From assembly GCA_937983015.1 (NCBI GenBank), contig CALKAK010000025.1, positions 1 through 21,085 of the forward strand: a stretch of DNA of 21,085 nt, in the 5' to 3' direction. The translations under genes were made by a program, and so were the position numbers. Every line of letters starts with the position of its first letter. Within the stretch, counting starts at the first letter, position 1. The notes below the pieces were generated by a model. The model did no database searches. It was given only the letters and a program-made list of their open reading frames with translations, and was not told the origin of the DNA. Below are positions 1 to 6,819 of the stretch, piece by piece. This stretch comes from an uncultured Bacillaceae bacterium. Lineage in GTDB: Bacteria > Bacillota > Bacilli > Bacillales > Caldibacillaceae.

Positions 1-140
1 TAAATAATGAAGAGCTTCGCTTAGAAATGGCACATCAGGCCCGTTCCTATGCGCTCACACAAACATGGGAAATCATTTTTGATACTTTATTGGCCCATTA
101 TGAATATGTTTTGCATGAAAGAAATATCCTCTATGCTTAG
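1..140 (+). CDS. Glycosyltransferase, C-terminal fragment (5' end outside window)
   Basis: An open frame runs from the window edge (first full codon at 3) to TAG at 138-140, giving about 45 residues. The visible pattern (EELRLEMAHQAR, then a Trp in TWEIIF, then a helical tail with HYEYVL) resembles the C-terminal helix of GT-B fold (GT4-type) glycosyltransferases, where a conserved Arg/Ala helix is followed by 'sWe.i...l...Y'. Such enzymes transfer sugars from nucleotide sugars to lipids or cell-wall polymers. The start, catalytic residues and substrate lie outside the window, so only the fold family is proposed. It converges with the dUTPase gene and is followed by a hairpin. Confidence 0.6.
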   Translation, partial: NNEELRLEMAHQARSYALTQTWEIIFDTLLAHYEYVLHERNILYA

Positions 141-168
141 TGCATGGTCCTTGTTAAAAATTTTGTTT

Positions 169-197
169 TGGCTCCCACATTTTGTAGGGGCCATATT
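169..197 (+). terminator. Probable intrinsic terminator of the glycosyltransferase gene
   Basis: Arms TGGCTCC (169-175) and GGGGCCA (187-193) form a 7 bp stem with one G-T pair. They are followed by the T-rich TATTTTAA, which runs into the dUTPase stop codon. The minus-strand side lacks a clear U tract, so plus-strand termination is favoured. Confidence 0.6.
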
Positions 198-692
198 TTA
201 ATAGCCTTCATCCTGTCTTTTATGATTCACTTCATTTTTTTCCACATATGCCTGGAAAATCTCTTCTTCCGTAAACCCGAGTTTTTTCCCGAGAGTGAAA
301 AAGAGGGTGAATAAATTCCAGTATGTATCGGACGACCGTCGTTCTTTAAATCGATCGATCCCGTGAATGAATTCCAAGAATAACCCGGTTACATCTTTTT
401 CACCGTTTTCGATCGCAAAAAAATCCGGAATGTCATCAGCAAATCCACATTCAAGCCCCAAAGATAAAAGAAAATGAAAACCGTCAACATATTCTTCTAA
501 AATTACCTCTCGGGGGGAAGACGGTTTATGGCTCCAATATTTAAAACATCTCGTTTCATTGGCAAGTTCCGCCACTTCCACATAAAGGGCGAGGATTTTA
601 TCGTTGAATAAATCGGCGCGCTCCAAACCATGCTCTTTGCGGATCTTTTGATCTAAAATATCCTGCATGGCGAATAATTTTTGTAGATTCAT
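198..692 (-). CDS. dUTP diphosphatase, dimeric all-alpha (MazG-like) type
   Basis: The product is 164 aa and predicted to hydrolyse dUTP to dUMP and pyrophosphate, which keeps uracil out of DNA and supplies dTMP synthesis. The helical metal-binding signatures of the dUTPase_2 / MazG-like superfamily are visible: an acidic EVAELANE helix followed by FKYW, and an EEYVDGFHFLLSLG helix whose Glu and Asp residues would bind magnesium. It is not the trimeric beta-type dUTPase. A GTG at 701 is in frame, but the AAGGTG ribosome binding site sits on it, 5 nt before the ATG at 692, and MNLQKLF is the usual family start, so 692 was chosen. It is divergent from ysdB and convergent with the upstream glycosyltransferase. 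Confidence 0.88.
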   Translation of the reverse strand: MNLQKLFAMQDILDQKIRKEHGLERADLFNDKILALYVEVAELANETRCFKYWSHKPSSPREVILEEYVDGFHFLLSLGLECGFADDIPDFFAIENGEKDVTGLFLEFIHGIDRFKERRSSDTYWNLFTLFFTLGKKLGFTEEEIFQAYVEKNEVNHKRQDEGY

Positions 693-719
693 TGGTTTCA
701 CCTTCTTTTTTTTCTTTCA

Positions 720-748
720 ATTATAGCAGAAGAATTCATTTCTGAAAC
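720..748 (-). promoter_or_regulatory. Probable SigA extended -10 promoter for the dUTPase gene
   Basis: Minus-strand TATAAT at 720-725 is preceded by TGC, forming an extended -10 (TGNTATAAT). Seventeen bases upstream lies GTTTCA (743-748), a poor -35. That hexamer is exactly the complement of the SigW -35 of the divergent ysdB promoter. Confidence 0.55.
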
Positions 749-768
749 CTCTTGGAGAGAAAATCGTA
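743..768 (+). promoter_or_regulatory. SigW (ECF) promoter upstream of ysdB
   Basis: TGAAAC (743-748), a 16-base spacer and CGTA (765-768) match exactly the known SigW consensus TGAAAC-N16-CGTA. YsdB belongs to the SigW regulon in B. subtilis, so position and gene agree. An overlapping TATAAT (769-774) could allow some SigA initiation, but no good -35 accompanies it. Confidence 0.88.
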
Positions 769-843
769 TATAATGGAATAGAATATGAATTTCTCCATAA
801 CGAGAAAGTGACCAACAAACCGATCACTAACGGAGGGCTTAAC

Positions 844-1242
844 ATGGGTTTATTGATCCGTATATTACTGATTGCGGCAATCATTTTACTTATAATCAGC
901 GGGATCCGCTATTTACTCCATCCGAAACGGAAACTAGAACTTGCTCACGAACAGAAACGCTTTTATTTTTACGATGATACGAATAATGTTCGGAAAAACT
1001 TTTTACTTACTTATAAAGGGGCGTTATTTGAAGGGGAAAAATATCTCGGTACAACGGATGACGCCTTTGAAGTGGTATCGATTTTTGTCTTCCCGAAAGA
1101 TGTCAGTGAATTGAAAGGACTGACGAGAGAAGATTTTCGCAATATCGAAGAGAGTATTCGCAAAAATTATCCCCATGCGAAGATCGACTGGAAAAGCCCG
1201 ATTAAAGAATTTCTGGAAAATGAAGAAAACCGCCAGTTCTAA
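844..1242 (+). CDS. ysdB: SigW-regulon protein YsdB, membrane-anchored, function unknown
   Basis: The product is 132 aa. Residues 2-22 are a single hydrophobic segment (LLIRILLIAAIILLIISG), followed by basic residues (HPKRK), which suggests an N-terminal anchor with a cytoplasmic remainder. The soluble part has the recognisable pattern of YsdB, including RFYFYDD, NVRKNFLLTYKG, ALFEGEKYLGTT and IFVFPKDVSEL. An upstream in-frame ATG at 808 exists, but the GGAGGG ribosome binding site at 832-837 points to the ATG at 844. Transcription is expected from the SigW promoter about 75 nt upstream, so it should respond to envelope stress. Its biochemical role is not known. Confidence 0.85.
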   Translation: MGLLIRILLIAAIILLIISGIRYLLHPKRKLELAHEQKRFYFYDDTNNVRKNFLLTYKGALFEGEKYLGTTDDAFEVVSIFVFPKDVSELKGLTREDFRNIEESIRKNYPHAKIDWKSPIKEFLENEENRQF

Positions 1243-1256
1243 CTGGTGGTTTTTTA
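1226..1256. terminator. Bidirectional terminator between ysdB and the TVP38-family gene
   Basis: AACCGCCAGTT (1228-1238) pairs with AACTGGTGGTT (1241-1251), followed by a run of six T on the plus strand and TTTTCTTC on the minus strand. The hairpin contains the ysdB stop codon (1240-1242) in its loop and right arm and serves two convergent genes. Confidence 0.85.
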
Positions 1257-1271
1257 TACCGGGATGAATTT

Positions 1272-1832
1272 TTAGAAAAAGTCCTTCCATTTGATCGTGA
1301 CAAAACGTTGTCGTAAGAGGATCACGAGCGAAAATAAGATGATCGTAAAAACAATCGCATTTTCCAGTGTTAACAATTGCAGAAAGCGGCCGAGAAAAGA
1401 ATACAGGAGAACTACCGGAATGTTCGTTATGAACGAGACCACAGCGTATGGTCCGAAACGAGGCTTCTTTTCCATAACGAACAAATTTAATAGTTGGTAA
1501 TTCATGATCGGAAACATTTTTAAAACCGCGATCTGTCCCGTTGTTAGTTGTACATACGGACTGAATCGCTTTCTTTTTATCTCGTAAAACTTTTTCCGGA
1601 CGTCCGGAAAAATTTCAAATAGATGATAATTGATCAAGCTAGAAAAGGTTAGACCGATCAAAGAAAACAGCGTCCCAAAAGTAACCCCAAAAAGATACCC
1701 TCCAGCTAAACAAACGATGATCACCGGAATGAACAAAAACTGCCGGACGAGATGCAGGGCGATGAAAGCGATAGGGGCCAGTACACCGCTTGTTTCCATC
1801 AGCTGCACGACCAATTCTGTCTGCTCATTCAT
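1272..1832 (-). CDS. TVP38/TMEM64 (VTT domain) family membrane protein
   Basis: The product is 186 aa with about five hydrophobic segments, near residues 15-45, 47-68, 105-120, 128-148 and 158-178. The family hallmark is visible: FIPVIIVCLAGGYLFG near residues 34-49, then a Gly/Ser-containing segment, and later an amphipathic LKMFPIMNYQLLN stretch like the re-entrant region of VTT (DedA-superfamily) proteins. Related proteins are linked to lipid scrambling or transport in membranes, but this member's substrate cannot be read from sequence. B. subtilis YtxB and YqeD belong to the same family. The ATG at 1832 has a GGGGGAAAAGGTGG stretch just upstream. No convincing promoter was seen. Confidence 0.78.
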   Translation of the reverse strand: MNEQTELVVQLMETSGVLAPIAFIALHLVRQFLFIPVIIVCLAGGYLFGVTFGTLFSLIGLTFSSLINYHLFEIFPDVRKKFYEIKRKRFSPYVQLTTGQIAVLKMFPIMNYQLLNLFVMEKKPRFGPYAVVSFITNIPVVLLYSFLGRFLQLLTLENAIVFTIILFSLVILLRQRFVTIKWKDFF

Positions 1833-2039
1833 CCACCTTTTCCCCCAGTTCGTGCTGTGTGAAACTTATTTTTCAAGGTGAACCACATTACTAAATTATA
1901 CGGAGGGTGAGGCAAGTTATGCTTTCTCCCCCACATTTATCCCGGAGCATTCCGTTTCATGCGATAAATGAAAACATTTACTCGAACAAAATTTCTGTTC
2001 AGGGTTAAATCTGTTTAAAAGATCAGCGCCTATAGATGT

Positions 2040-2076
2040 AAAAAAGCAGTCATTTCTATACGTGAATGACTGCTTC
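2040..2076 (-). terminator. Intrinsic terminator of the infC-rpmI-rplT operon
   Basis: An 11 bp stem is formed by AAGCAGTCATT (2065-2075 read on minus) and AATGACTGCTT (2044-2054), followed on the minus strand by a T run. It lies just 3' of the rplT stop. Confidence 0.9.
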
Positions 2077-2081
2077 TTCCA

Positions 2082-2441
2082 TTATTTATTTAATTGCGCT
2101 TTAGCCGTTTCGGCCAATTGTTTAAAGGCTTCTTGATCGGATACCGCCAAATCAGCCAACATTTTCCGGTTCACTTCGATACCTGCCATTTTCAAACCGT
2201 GCATGAAACGGCTGTAGGAAAGACCGTGCATCCGGGCTGCAGCATTGATCCGGGTGATCCATAGCTTGCGGAAATCCCGCTTTCTTCTCCTGCGATCCCG
2301 GTATGCATAATTCAAGGATTTCATCACTTGTTGATTGGCAACTCTATATAAACGATGTTTCGCACCGTAATAACCTTTTGCCAGTTTTATAATTCTTTTC
2401 CGGCGTTTCCGGCGTACTGTTCCACTTTTTACACGAGCCAT
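2082..2441 (-). CDS. rplT: 50S ribosomal protein L20
   Basis: The product is 119 aa, the normal L20 length. It starts MARVKSGTVRRKRRKRI, with the long basic N-terminal helix of L20 and the family stretch KGYYGAKHRLYR, followed by the globular domain (LWITRINAAARMHGLSYS). L20 binds 23S rRNA and is essential for early assembly of the large subunit. In Bacillus it also represses its own operon by binding the infC leader, which is consistent with the leader at 3215-3432. The ATG at 2441 has an AGGAGGG site. It is the last gene of infC-rpmI-rplT. Confidence 0.97.
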   Translation of the reverse strand: MARVKSGTVRRKRRKRIIKLAKGYYGAKHRLYRVANQQVMKSLNYAYRDRRRRKRDFRKLWITRINAAARMHGLSYSRFMHGLKMAGIEVNRKMLADLAVSDQEAFKQLAETAKAQLNK

Positions 2442-2473
2442 GTAAGTTCCCTCCTGATAAATTAGATTTTGAT

Positions 2474-2662
2474 TTAGATCATTTGTTTAATACGTTTAAA
2501 GTCCGATGGATGAACGAGACCGCTTTTACGTAATTTCCGTTTTCTCTTTTGCGATTTATGCGCGAACAAGTGACTGGTAAAAGCATGGGAACGTTTCAGT
2601 TTACCCGATGCGGTTCTTTTAAAGCGTTTTGCAGATGCGCGGTGAGTTTTCATTTTTGGCAT
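2474..2662 (-). CDS. rpmI: 50S ribosomal protein L35
   Basis: The product is 62 aa, starting MPKMKTHRASAKRFKRT and ending FKRIKQMI. This is a highly basic protein with the full L35 pattern (HAFTSHLFAHKS, KRKLRKSGLV). It is a few residues shorter at the C-terminus than the 65-66 aa typical of Bacillus. The ATG at 2662 has an AAGGAGG site about 7 nt upstream; the longer in-frame start at 2686 would add eight residues across that site and is rejected. It lies 26 nt downstream of infC and 32 nt upstream of rplT. Confidence 0.96.
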   Translation of the reverse strand: MPKMKTHRASAKRFKRTASGKLKRSHAFTSHLFAHKSQKRKRKLRKSGLVHPSDFKRIKQMI

Positions 2663-2688
2663 AATTGTTTCCTCCTTGTCATTCAAAC

Positions 2689-3204
2689 CTATTTTTCCGA
2701 TTTAGGTGCTAAAACCAGGTACATATTTTTCCCTTCCATTCGCGCGCTCGTTTCTACCTCGGCAATATCGGCACATTCTTCAGCCAGGCGATTCAACACC
2801 CGTAAACCAATATCTTTATGCGTGATCGCACGGCCGCGAAAACGAAGGGTCGCTTTCACTTTATTGCCTTTCATTAAAAATTTCCTGGCATTCCGCAATT
2901 TCGTATTAAAATCGTGTTCTTCGATCGTGGGACTGAAGCGAACCTCTTTAACACTGATCACCTTTTGGTTTTTACGCATTTCTTTTTCTTTCTTTTGCTG
3001 TTCGAAACGGTATTTCCCATAGTCCATAATTTTCGCTACCGGTGGGCGGGCATTCGGTGCGACAAGTACTAGATCTAAATTGCGACGGGCGGCAATCTCC
3101 AGTGCTTCTTTTTTGGTCTTGATACCGATCTGTTTACCATCCGAATCGATGACGCGAAGTTCCCGAGCACGAATGCTCTCATTAATGATGGCCTCTTTGC
3201 TAAT
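2689..3204 (-). CDS. infC: Translation initiation factor IF-3 (probable AUU start)
   Basis: The product is 171 aa and binds the 30S subunit, monitors start-codon/initiator-tRNA pairing and blocks subunit joining. The N-domain carries NESIRARELRVID and the linker region carries MDYGKYRFEQQKKEKE. The C-domain carries VKEVRFSPTIEEHDFNTKLR and KVKATLRFRGRAITHKDIG. ATT at 3204 lies 9 nt after the GGAGG at 3214-3218, whereas the in-frame TTG at 3210 is only 3 nt away. The resulting N-terminus, MSKEAIINE, matches IF-3 of Geobacillus-type bacteria, whose infC is known to start with AUU. An AUU start allows autoregulation by IF-3. It is the first gene of the infC-rpmI-rplT operon. Confidence 0.93.
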   Translation of the reverse strand: MSKEAIINESIRARELRVIDSDGKQIGIKTKKEALEIAARRNLDLVLVAPNARPPVAKIMDYGKYRFEQQKKEKEMRKNQKVISVKEVRFSPTIEEHDFNTKLRNARKFLMKGNKVKATLRFRGRAITHKDIGLRVLNRLAEECADIAEVETSARMEGKNMYLVLAPKSEK

Positions 3205-3218
3205 ATTCAAACACCTCC
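3202..3218 (-). promoter_or_regulatory. Ribosome binding site and AUU start codon of infC
   Basis: GGAGG occupies 3214-3218. The spacing is 9 nt to ATT (3202-3204) but only 3 nt to TTG (3208-3210), so spacing and family alignment both favour the AUU. Confidence 0.75.
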
Positions 3219-3432
3219 AAGGGATGATCTTGAATACAGGGATGGCGGATAACGTTCACGGGAATTTTAGGCATAAAAAAATGCAGGTTCACACCCGCAT
3301 ATCATTTCGCATCCAATTATAGACACGAAATCCTTAAGAAGTCTCATAACCTGTTAACAGCATGTACAGCGACATGCGTCATCCAGGTGAGAAGCGGGTG
3401 CTTCTTCTTATCCTCCAACCGTATTCAATTCT
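3215..3432 (-). promoter_or_regulatory. L20-type autoregulatory leader of infC-rpmI-rplT
   Basis: The roughly 220 nt leader contains a nested structure. ACCTG (3383-3387) pairs with CAGGT (3348-3352) and encloses GCATGT/ACATGC with an asymmetric internal loop, resembling the paired element that L20 recognises by mimicry of 23S rRNA. Downstream lies an intrinsic terminator (3275-3300). The 5' segment CACCCGC (3394-3400) is perfectly complementary to GCGGGTG (3292-3298) in the terminator's left arm and so can act as antiterminator. Known Bacillus L20 leaders use L20 binding to favour termination; the same logic is inferred here. Confidence 0.8.
3275..3300 (-). terminator. Leader attenuator terminator upstream of infC
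   Basis: ATGCGGGT (3293-3300) and ACCTGCAT (3281-3288) form an 8 bp stem with a GTGA loop, followed by a run of T on the minus strand (3274-3280). It lies about 70 nt before infC and is the conditional terminator of the L20 leader. Confidence 0.85.
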
Positions 3433-3437
3433 TTTTA

Positions 3438-3466
3438 ACTATAGCATAGAAGAGACCTGGTGTCAA
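3438..3466 (-). promoter_or_regulatory. Strong SigA promoter of infC-rpmI-rplT
   Basis: TTGACA (3461-3466), a 17 bp spacer and TATAGT (3438-3443) make a nearly perfect vegetative promoter about 230 nt before infC, in keeping with the long attenuated leader. Confidence 0.9.
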
Positions 3467-3569
3467 ACCATGCCAATTATAAAACAACAAAGTAAATATA
3501 TCAGATCGAACCTTTTAAAGCAAGAAAAATTTATCAATTTCTACTTAAAAGCAAAGAGCTTATCACGAA

Positions 3570-3597
3570 TAAAGGCCCTTCTCCCATGAGAAGGGCG
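3570..3597 (-). terminator. Terminator of thrS
   Basis: GCCCTTCTC (3588-3596) pairs with GAGAAGGGC (3575-3583) around a 4 nt loop, followed on the minus strand by CTTTATT. The U tract is short but the stem is strong, and it lies just after the thrS stop. Confidence 0.75.
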
Positions 3598-3613
3598 CTT
3601 TGGCTTTTTCAAG

Positions 3614-5551
3614 TTATACCCGGCTTTCAGCGACGATTCGCTCGAGGAACTCCTGGAAGGGCACGCTCTCGGAATCTTTCTCACCGTATTTCCGGACGTT
3701 TACCGTTTTCGTTTGAATTTCCTTTTCGCCCACGACGAGCATGTACGGGATCTTTTGCACCTGGGCTTCACGAATCTTGTAGCCGACCTTTTCTTCACGA
3801 GCATCGAGTTCAACCCGAATCCCTTTTTTCTTCAATGCTTCAGTAACCTCCTGGGCATAATCAAAATGATGCTCTGGTGATACGGGAATCACTTGAACTT
3901 GTACTGGAGCCAGCCAAACAGGGAATGCTCCTTTGTATTCTTCAATCAGATAGGCGACAAACCGTTCCATCGTGGAGACGACACCGCGGTGAATGACGAC
4001 CGGACGATGTTCTTTCCCATCTTCACCAATATAGGTTAAATCGAAGCGTTCGGGCATTAAAAAGTCTAGCTGTACCGTTGAGAGGGTTTCATCTTTCCCT
4101 AAAGCGGTTTGCACCTGAACATCGAGTTTCGGACCGTAGAAGGCTGCCTCGCCTTCCGCTTCATAATATTCGAGCCCGAGTTCGTCCATCGCCTGTTTCA
4201 ACATGCCCTGGGCCTTCTCCCACATTTCATCATCGTCATAATATTTTTCTTTATCGTTCGGGTCGCGGTACGAAAGCCGAAACGAATAGTCCGTTATATT
4301 GAAATCCCGATACACCTCTATGATCAACTCCACGACCCGTTTAAATTCTTCTTGAATTTGATCGGGTCTTACGAAAATATGCGCATCGTTCAAGGTCATG
4401 CCACGTACCCGCTGGAGACCTGAAAGCGCTCCGGACATTTCATATCGGTGCATCAACCCTAATTCCGCGATTCGTAACGGTAATTCGCGGTAACTGCGCG
4501 GTTTATTTTTATAAATCATCATGTGGTGCGGGCAGTTCATCGGACGCAAGACAAGTTGTTCGCCATCGCCCATGTCCATCGGCGGGAACATATCATCTTG
4601 ATAATGGTCCCAGTGTCCGCTCGTTTTATACAATTCCACGTTCGCCAGAACGGGAGTGTACACATGATTGTATCCGAGACTGATTTCCTTATCGACGATG
4701 TATCGCTCAATAATACGGCGGATCGTCGCCCCTTTCGGCAACCATAAAGGTAAGCCCTGACCGACCAGTTCATTATTCGTGAACAATTCCAGTTCTTTAC
4801 CAAGCTTGCGATGGTCACGCTCTTTCGCTTCTTCCCGTCTTTTCAAGAAAGCATCAAGATCTTCTTTATTGAAGAAAGCCGTTCCGTAAACCCGGGTTAA
4901 CATTTTGTTGTCGCTATCGCCACGCCAATATGCTCCGGAGATGCTTAGCAATTTGAACTCCTTTATTTTTCCGGTAGACGGTACATGGACGCCACGACAT
5001 AAATCGACGAACTCACCTTGTTGATACAGGGTAATGGTTTCATCTTCGGGGATATCATCGATCAATTCGAGTTTATACTCATCACCAATTTCCTGAAAGA
5101 ACCGTTTCGCTTCCTCACGACTGACAACTTTGCGTTCGATCGGTAAATTTTCCTTGATAATCCTTCTCATTTCCTGTTCAATACGCGGCAGGTCTTCCGG
5201 AGAGATCGTCTTATCGCCGAGATCCATGTCGTAGTAAAAACCGTCCTCGATAACGGGACCGACACCGAATTTCACATTTTTATATAACCGTTTGATCGCC
5301 TGCGCCATCAGATGTGCCGTAGAGTGACGCATAATTTCTAAAGCTTCTTGATCGCGATCAGTCAAAATTTGAATGTGACCGTCTTCATTCAAGGGGGTTT
5401 TCAAATCGACGAATTGATCGTTGAATTTTCCTGCCAAGGCTTTTTTCTTCAAACTTGTGCTGATGGATGCGGCAATCTCTTCGGTCGTTACCCCTTTCGG
5501 GAACTCCTTTACCGCACCATCGGGAAATGTAATCCGGATCTTCTCCGCCAT
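3614..5551 (-). CDS. thrS: Threonyl-tRNA synthetase
   Basis: The product is 645 aa, the usual length for Bacillus ThrS, and charges tRNA-Thr. A TGS domain covers about residues 1-63. The editing domain follows, with HSTAH at 76-80 and the later LCRGVHVP motif, which together supply the His/Cys residues that remove Ser mischarged on tRNA-Thr. The class II catalytic core has LRPMNCPHHM, the LSGLQRVRGMTLNDAHIF region and VVIHRG, whose Cys and two His are the active-site zinc ligands. The anticodon-binding domain occupies roughly the last 110 residues. The ATG at 5551 has a GGAGGG site; the longer TTG frame from 5578 is rejected because it crosses this site. The gene is transcribed alone behind a Thr T-box. 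Confidence 0.97.
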   Translation of the reverse strand: MAEKIRITFPDGAVKEFPKGVTTEEIAASISTSLKKKALAGKFNDQFVDLKTPLNEDGHIQILTDRDQEALEIMRHSTAHLMAQAIKRLYKNVKFGVGPVIEDGFYYDMDLGDKTISPEDLPRIEQEMRRIIKENLPIERKVVSREEAKRFFQEIGDEYKLELIDDIPEDETITLYQQGEFVDLCRGVHVPSTGKIKEFKLLSISGAYWRGDSDNKMLTRVYGTAFFNKEDLDAFLKRREEAKERDHRKLGKELELFTNNELVGQGLPLWLPKGATIRRIIERYIVDKEISLGYNHVYTPVLANVELYKTSGHWDHYQDDMFPPMDMGDGEQLVLRPMNCPHHMMIYKNKPRSYRELPLRIAELGLMHRYEMSGALSGLQRVRGMTLNDAHIFVRPDQIQEEFKRVVELIIEVYRDFNITDYSFRLSYRDPNDKEKYYDDDEMWEKAQGMLKQAMDELGLEYYEAEGEAAFYGPKLDVQVQTALGKDETLSTVQLDFLMPERFDLTYIGEDGKEHRPVVIHRGVVSTMERFVAYLIEEYKGAFPVWLAPVQVQVIPVSPEHHFDYAQEVTEALKKKGIRVELDAREEKVGYKIREAQVQKIPYMLVVGEKEIQTKTVNVRKYGEKDSESVPFQEFLERIVAESRV

Positions 5552-5579
5552 AATTTTCCCTCCATGAAATATTTTCAAT

Positions 5580-5613
5580 AAAAAAACTCGACCCCAAAAC
5601 TAGGGACGAGTTG
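5580..5613 (-). terminator. T-box terminator upstream of thrS
   Basis: AACTCG-TCCC (5603-5612) pairs with GGGG-T-CGAGTT (5585-5595) with a T/T mismatch, followed by a run of T on the minus strand up to 5580. It is mutually exclusive with the T-box antiterminator. Confidence 0.88.
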
Positions 5614-5846
5614 TATACACGTGGTTCCACCCTATTTCCCGCAAAAAAACTTTGCGGCTCGTTAGCGATAACGGTCTTTGCCGTCAACCATTACTCGATC
5701 GCTCAGCGATCTTTCACGGTTGAGGTTTGAAGGTGGTGGGTTTTTAACACGTGTTAGGAAGCTTGCACCAAATGCTTCCCTCTCTGGGAACCGTTATTAA
5801 AAACCCGTGTCCTTCGCATTACCTGTTCCGCTATGCGATTTTGTTA
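5580..5846 (-). promoter_or_regulatory. T-box leader of thrS, ACC (Thr) specifier
   Basis: The T-box sequence AGGGTGGAACCACG is at 5620-5633 on the minus strand, followed by the terminator. Stem I is recognisable. GGGTTTTTAA pairs with TTAAAAACCC and GAAGG pairs with CCTTC. The internal loop between them carries ACCA on the 3' side, so the specifier codon is ACC (5735-5737), read by tRNA-Thr(GGU). The distal AGAGAG...GGAAGC...GGTGCAAGCTTCC element matches the apical platform of stem I. Uncharged tRNA-Thr is expected to pair with the T-box bulge and prevent termination. Confidence 0.93.
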
Positions 5847-5852
5847 TAGTGT

Positions 5853-5881
5853 ATTATAAAAGCTTTCTAAAGAAAATGCAA
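5853..5881 (-). promoter_or_regulatory. SigA promoter of thrS
   Basis: TTGCAT (5876-5881), a 17 bp spacer and TATAAT (5853-5858) lie directly before the T-box leader. The stretch 5882-5997 between this promoter and the ytxC stop holds no recognisable terminator or gene. Confidence 0.85.
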
Positions 5882-5997
5882 GTTCTTCTACCATTTCCAA
5901 TTAGGCAGGTTCGTTTTCGTAAGCCCCCGTTTTAATCGTTGATTTCCTTGATTGAAAAAGGCTATTCGCATTTTCATCGTTCTTTGAAATGGTCTTG

Positions 5998-6819
5998 TTA
6001 ACGATAAAAATCTTTCCGGGTGTGAATGGATATTTTTTCTTCAAAAATATTGATCAATGTTTTTACGATCGCTGCATCGGGGTGATCGGTATATAGATGA
6101 ATCCTTTCAGGAGCGATGGATAATAATGGAGCTATAGTATGTGAATCAACATAAATCGGATGACTGAACAGTAAATTGCGATCCATCATGATCTCCAGTT
6201 CTTCTTTCCCCAGTTTTCGCCTTTTGTCATCAAAAAAAAGAAAATGTCCGTCATCAACGACCCAAAGTTGTTTCATCAGGGGCTTCCGTTTTTGTAGATA
6301 ATCCCGCAAATATTGCAAATACATTTGATAATCCTGTTCTAATTTGTACTCATCGATCGCGATCTCGATTAAACGGTTCATCTTTTCTAGATAAAAGCGT
6401 AAACGGAAAGTAATGAAAGCATCGAAAGAAAAACTGGAATTATGCTTAAGAACATCCCACAGTTCCTGGTCAATTTTTTCTAAATCTTTCTGTTCATCGA
6501 TCTGTACCGGTAAATCCTTTTTTTGTCCCTGGATGATCGATAGAGCGATTTGCATGATTTCATTTTGTTCATGCGGATCACGATAATAAAAATTTTCTGC
6601 GAGAATGGTGCGCCACCATTCCAAACGCTTTTTTTCAAGAATGTATCGTTTTAATACATCTTTGATTCTCGACATCCCCTCGTCTTTTCGATCCCCGGGG
6701 ATATGTATGACGATCTGACGCTTTTTTTTGTCGATTTTCATCCCGGAAATGAACCATCTGGACAGATCATGATATATATTGTCTAAATCCTGTCCTTGTT
6801 TAAAATGGATGGTGACCAA
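5998..6819 (-). CDS. ytxC: YtxC family protein (putative sporulation protein)
   Basis: The product is 273 aa, close to B. subtilis YtxC, and sits between thrS and dnaI as in relatives. The family pattern is visible in FITFRLRFYLEKMNRLIEIAIDEYKLEQDYQMYLQYLR (quoted in parts: FITFRLRFYLEKM, IDEYKLEQDYQMY) and in the C-terminal HLYTDHPDAAIVKTL. No signal peptide or membrane segment is seen; the protein looks cytosolic and helical. The link to sporulation comes from family naming and no biochemical activity is known. The start is TTG at 6819, with GGGGGAG 7 nt upstream. An ATG inside that interval is out of frame. No confident promoter was found. Confidence 0.85.
   Translation of the reverse strand: MVTIHFKQGQDLDNIYHDLSRWFISGMKIDKKKRQIVIHIPGDRKDEGMSRIKDVLKRYILEKKRLEWWRTILAENFYYRDPHEQNEIMQIALSIIQGQKKDLPVQIDEQKDLEKIDQELWDVLKHNSSFSFDAFITFRLRFYLEKMNRLIEIAIDEYKLEQDYQMYLQYLRDYLQKRKPLMKQLWVVDDGHFLFFDDKRRKLGKEELEIMMDRNLLFSHPIYVDSHTIAPLLSIAPERIHLYTDHPDAAIVKTLINIFEEKISIHTRKDFYR

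Noticed and set aside
1857..1862. TGAAAC on the plus strand as a third SigW -35
   Set aside because: No CGTA at 16-17 bp downstream, and no gene follows in that direction.
3586..3846. 86-codon plus-strand frame within thrS
   Set aside because: Antisense shadow of a strongly conserved gene, with atypical composition.
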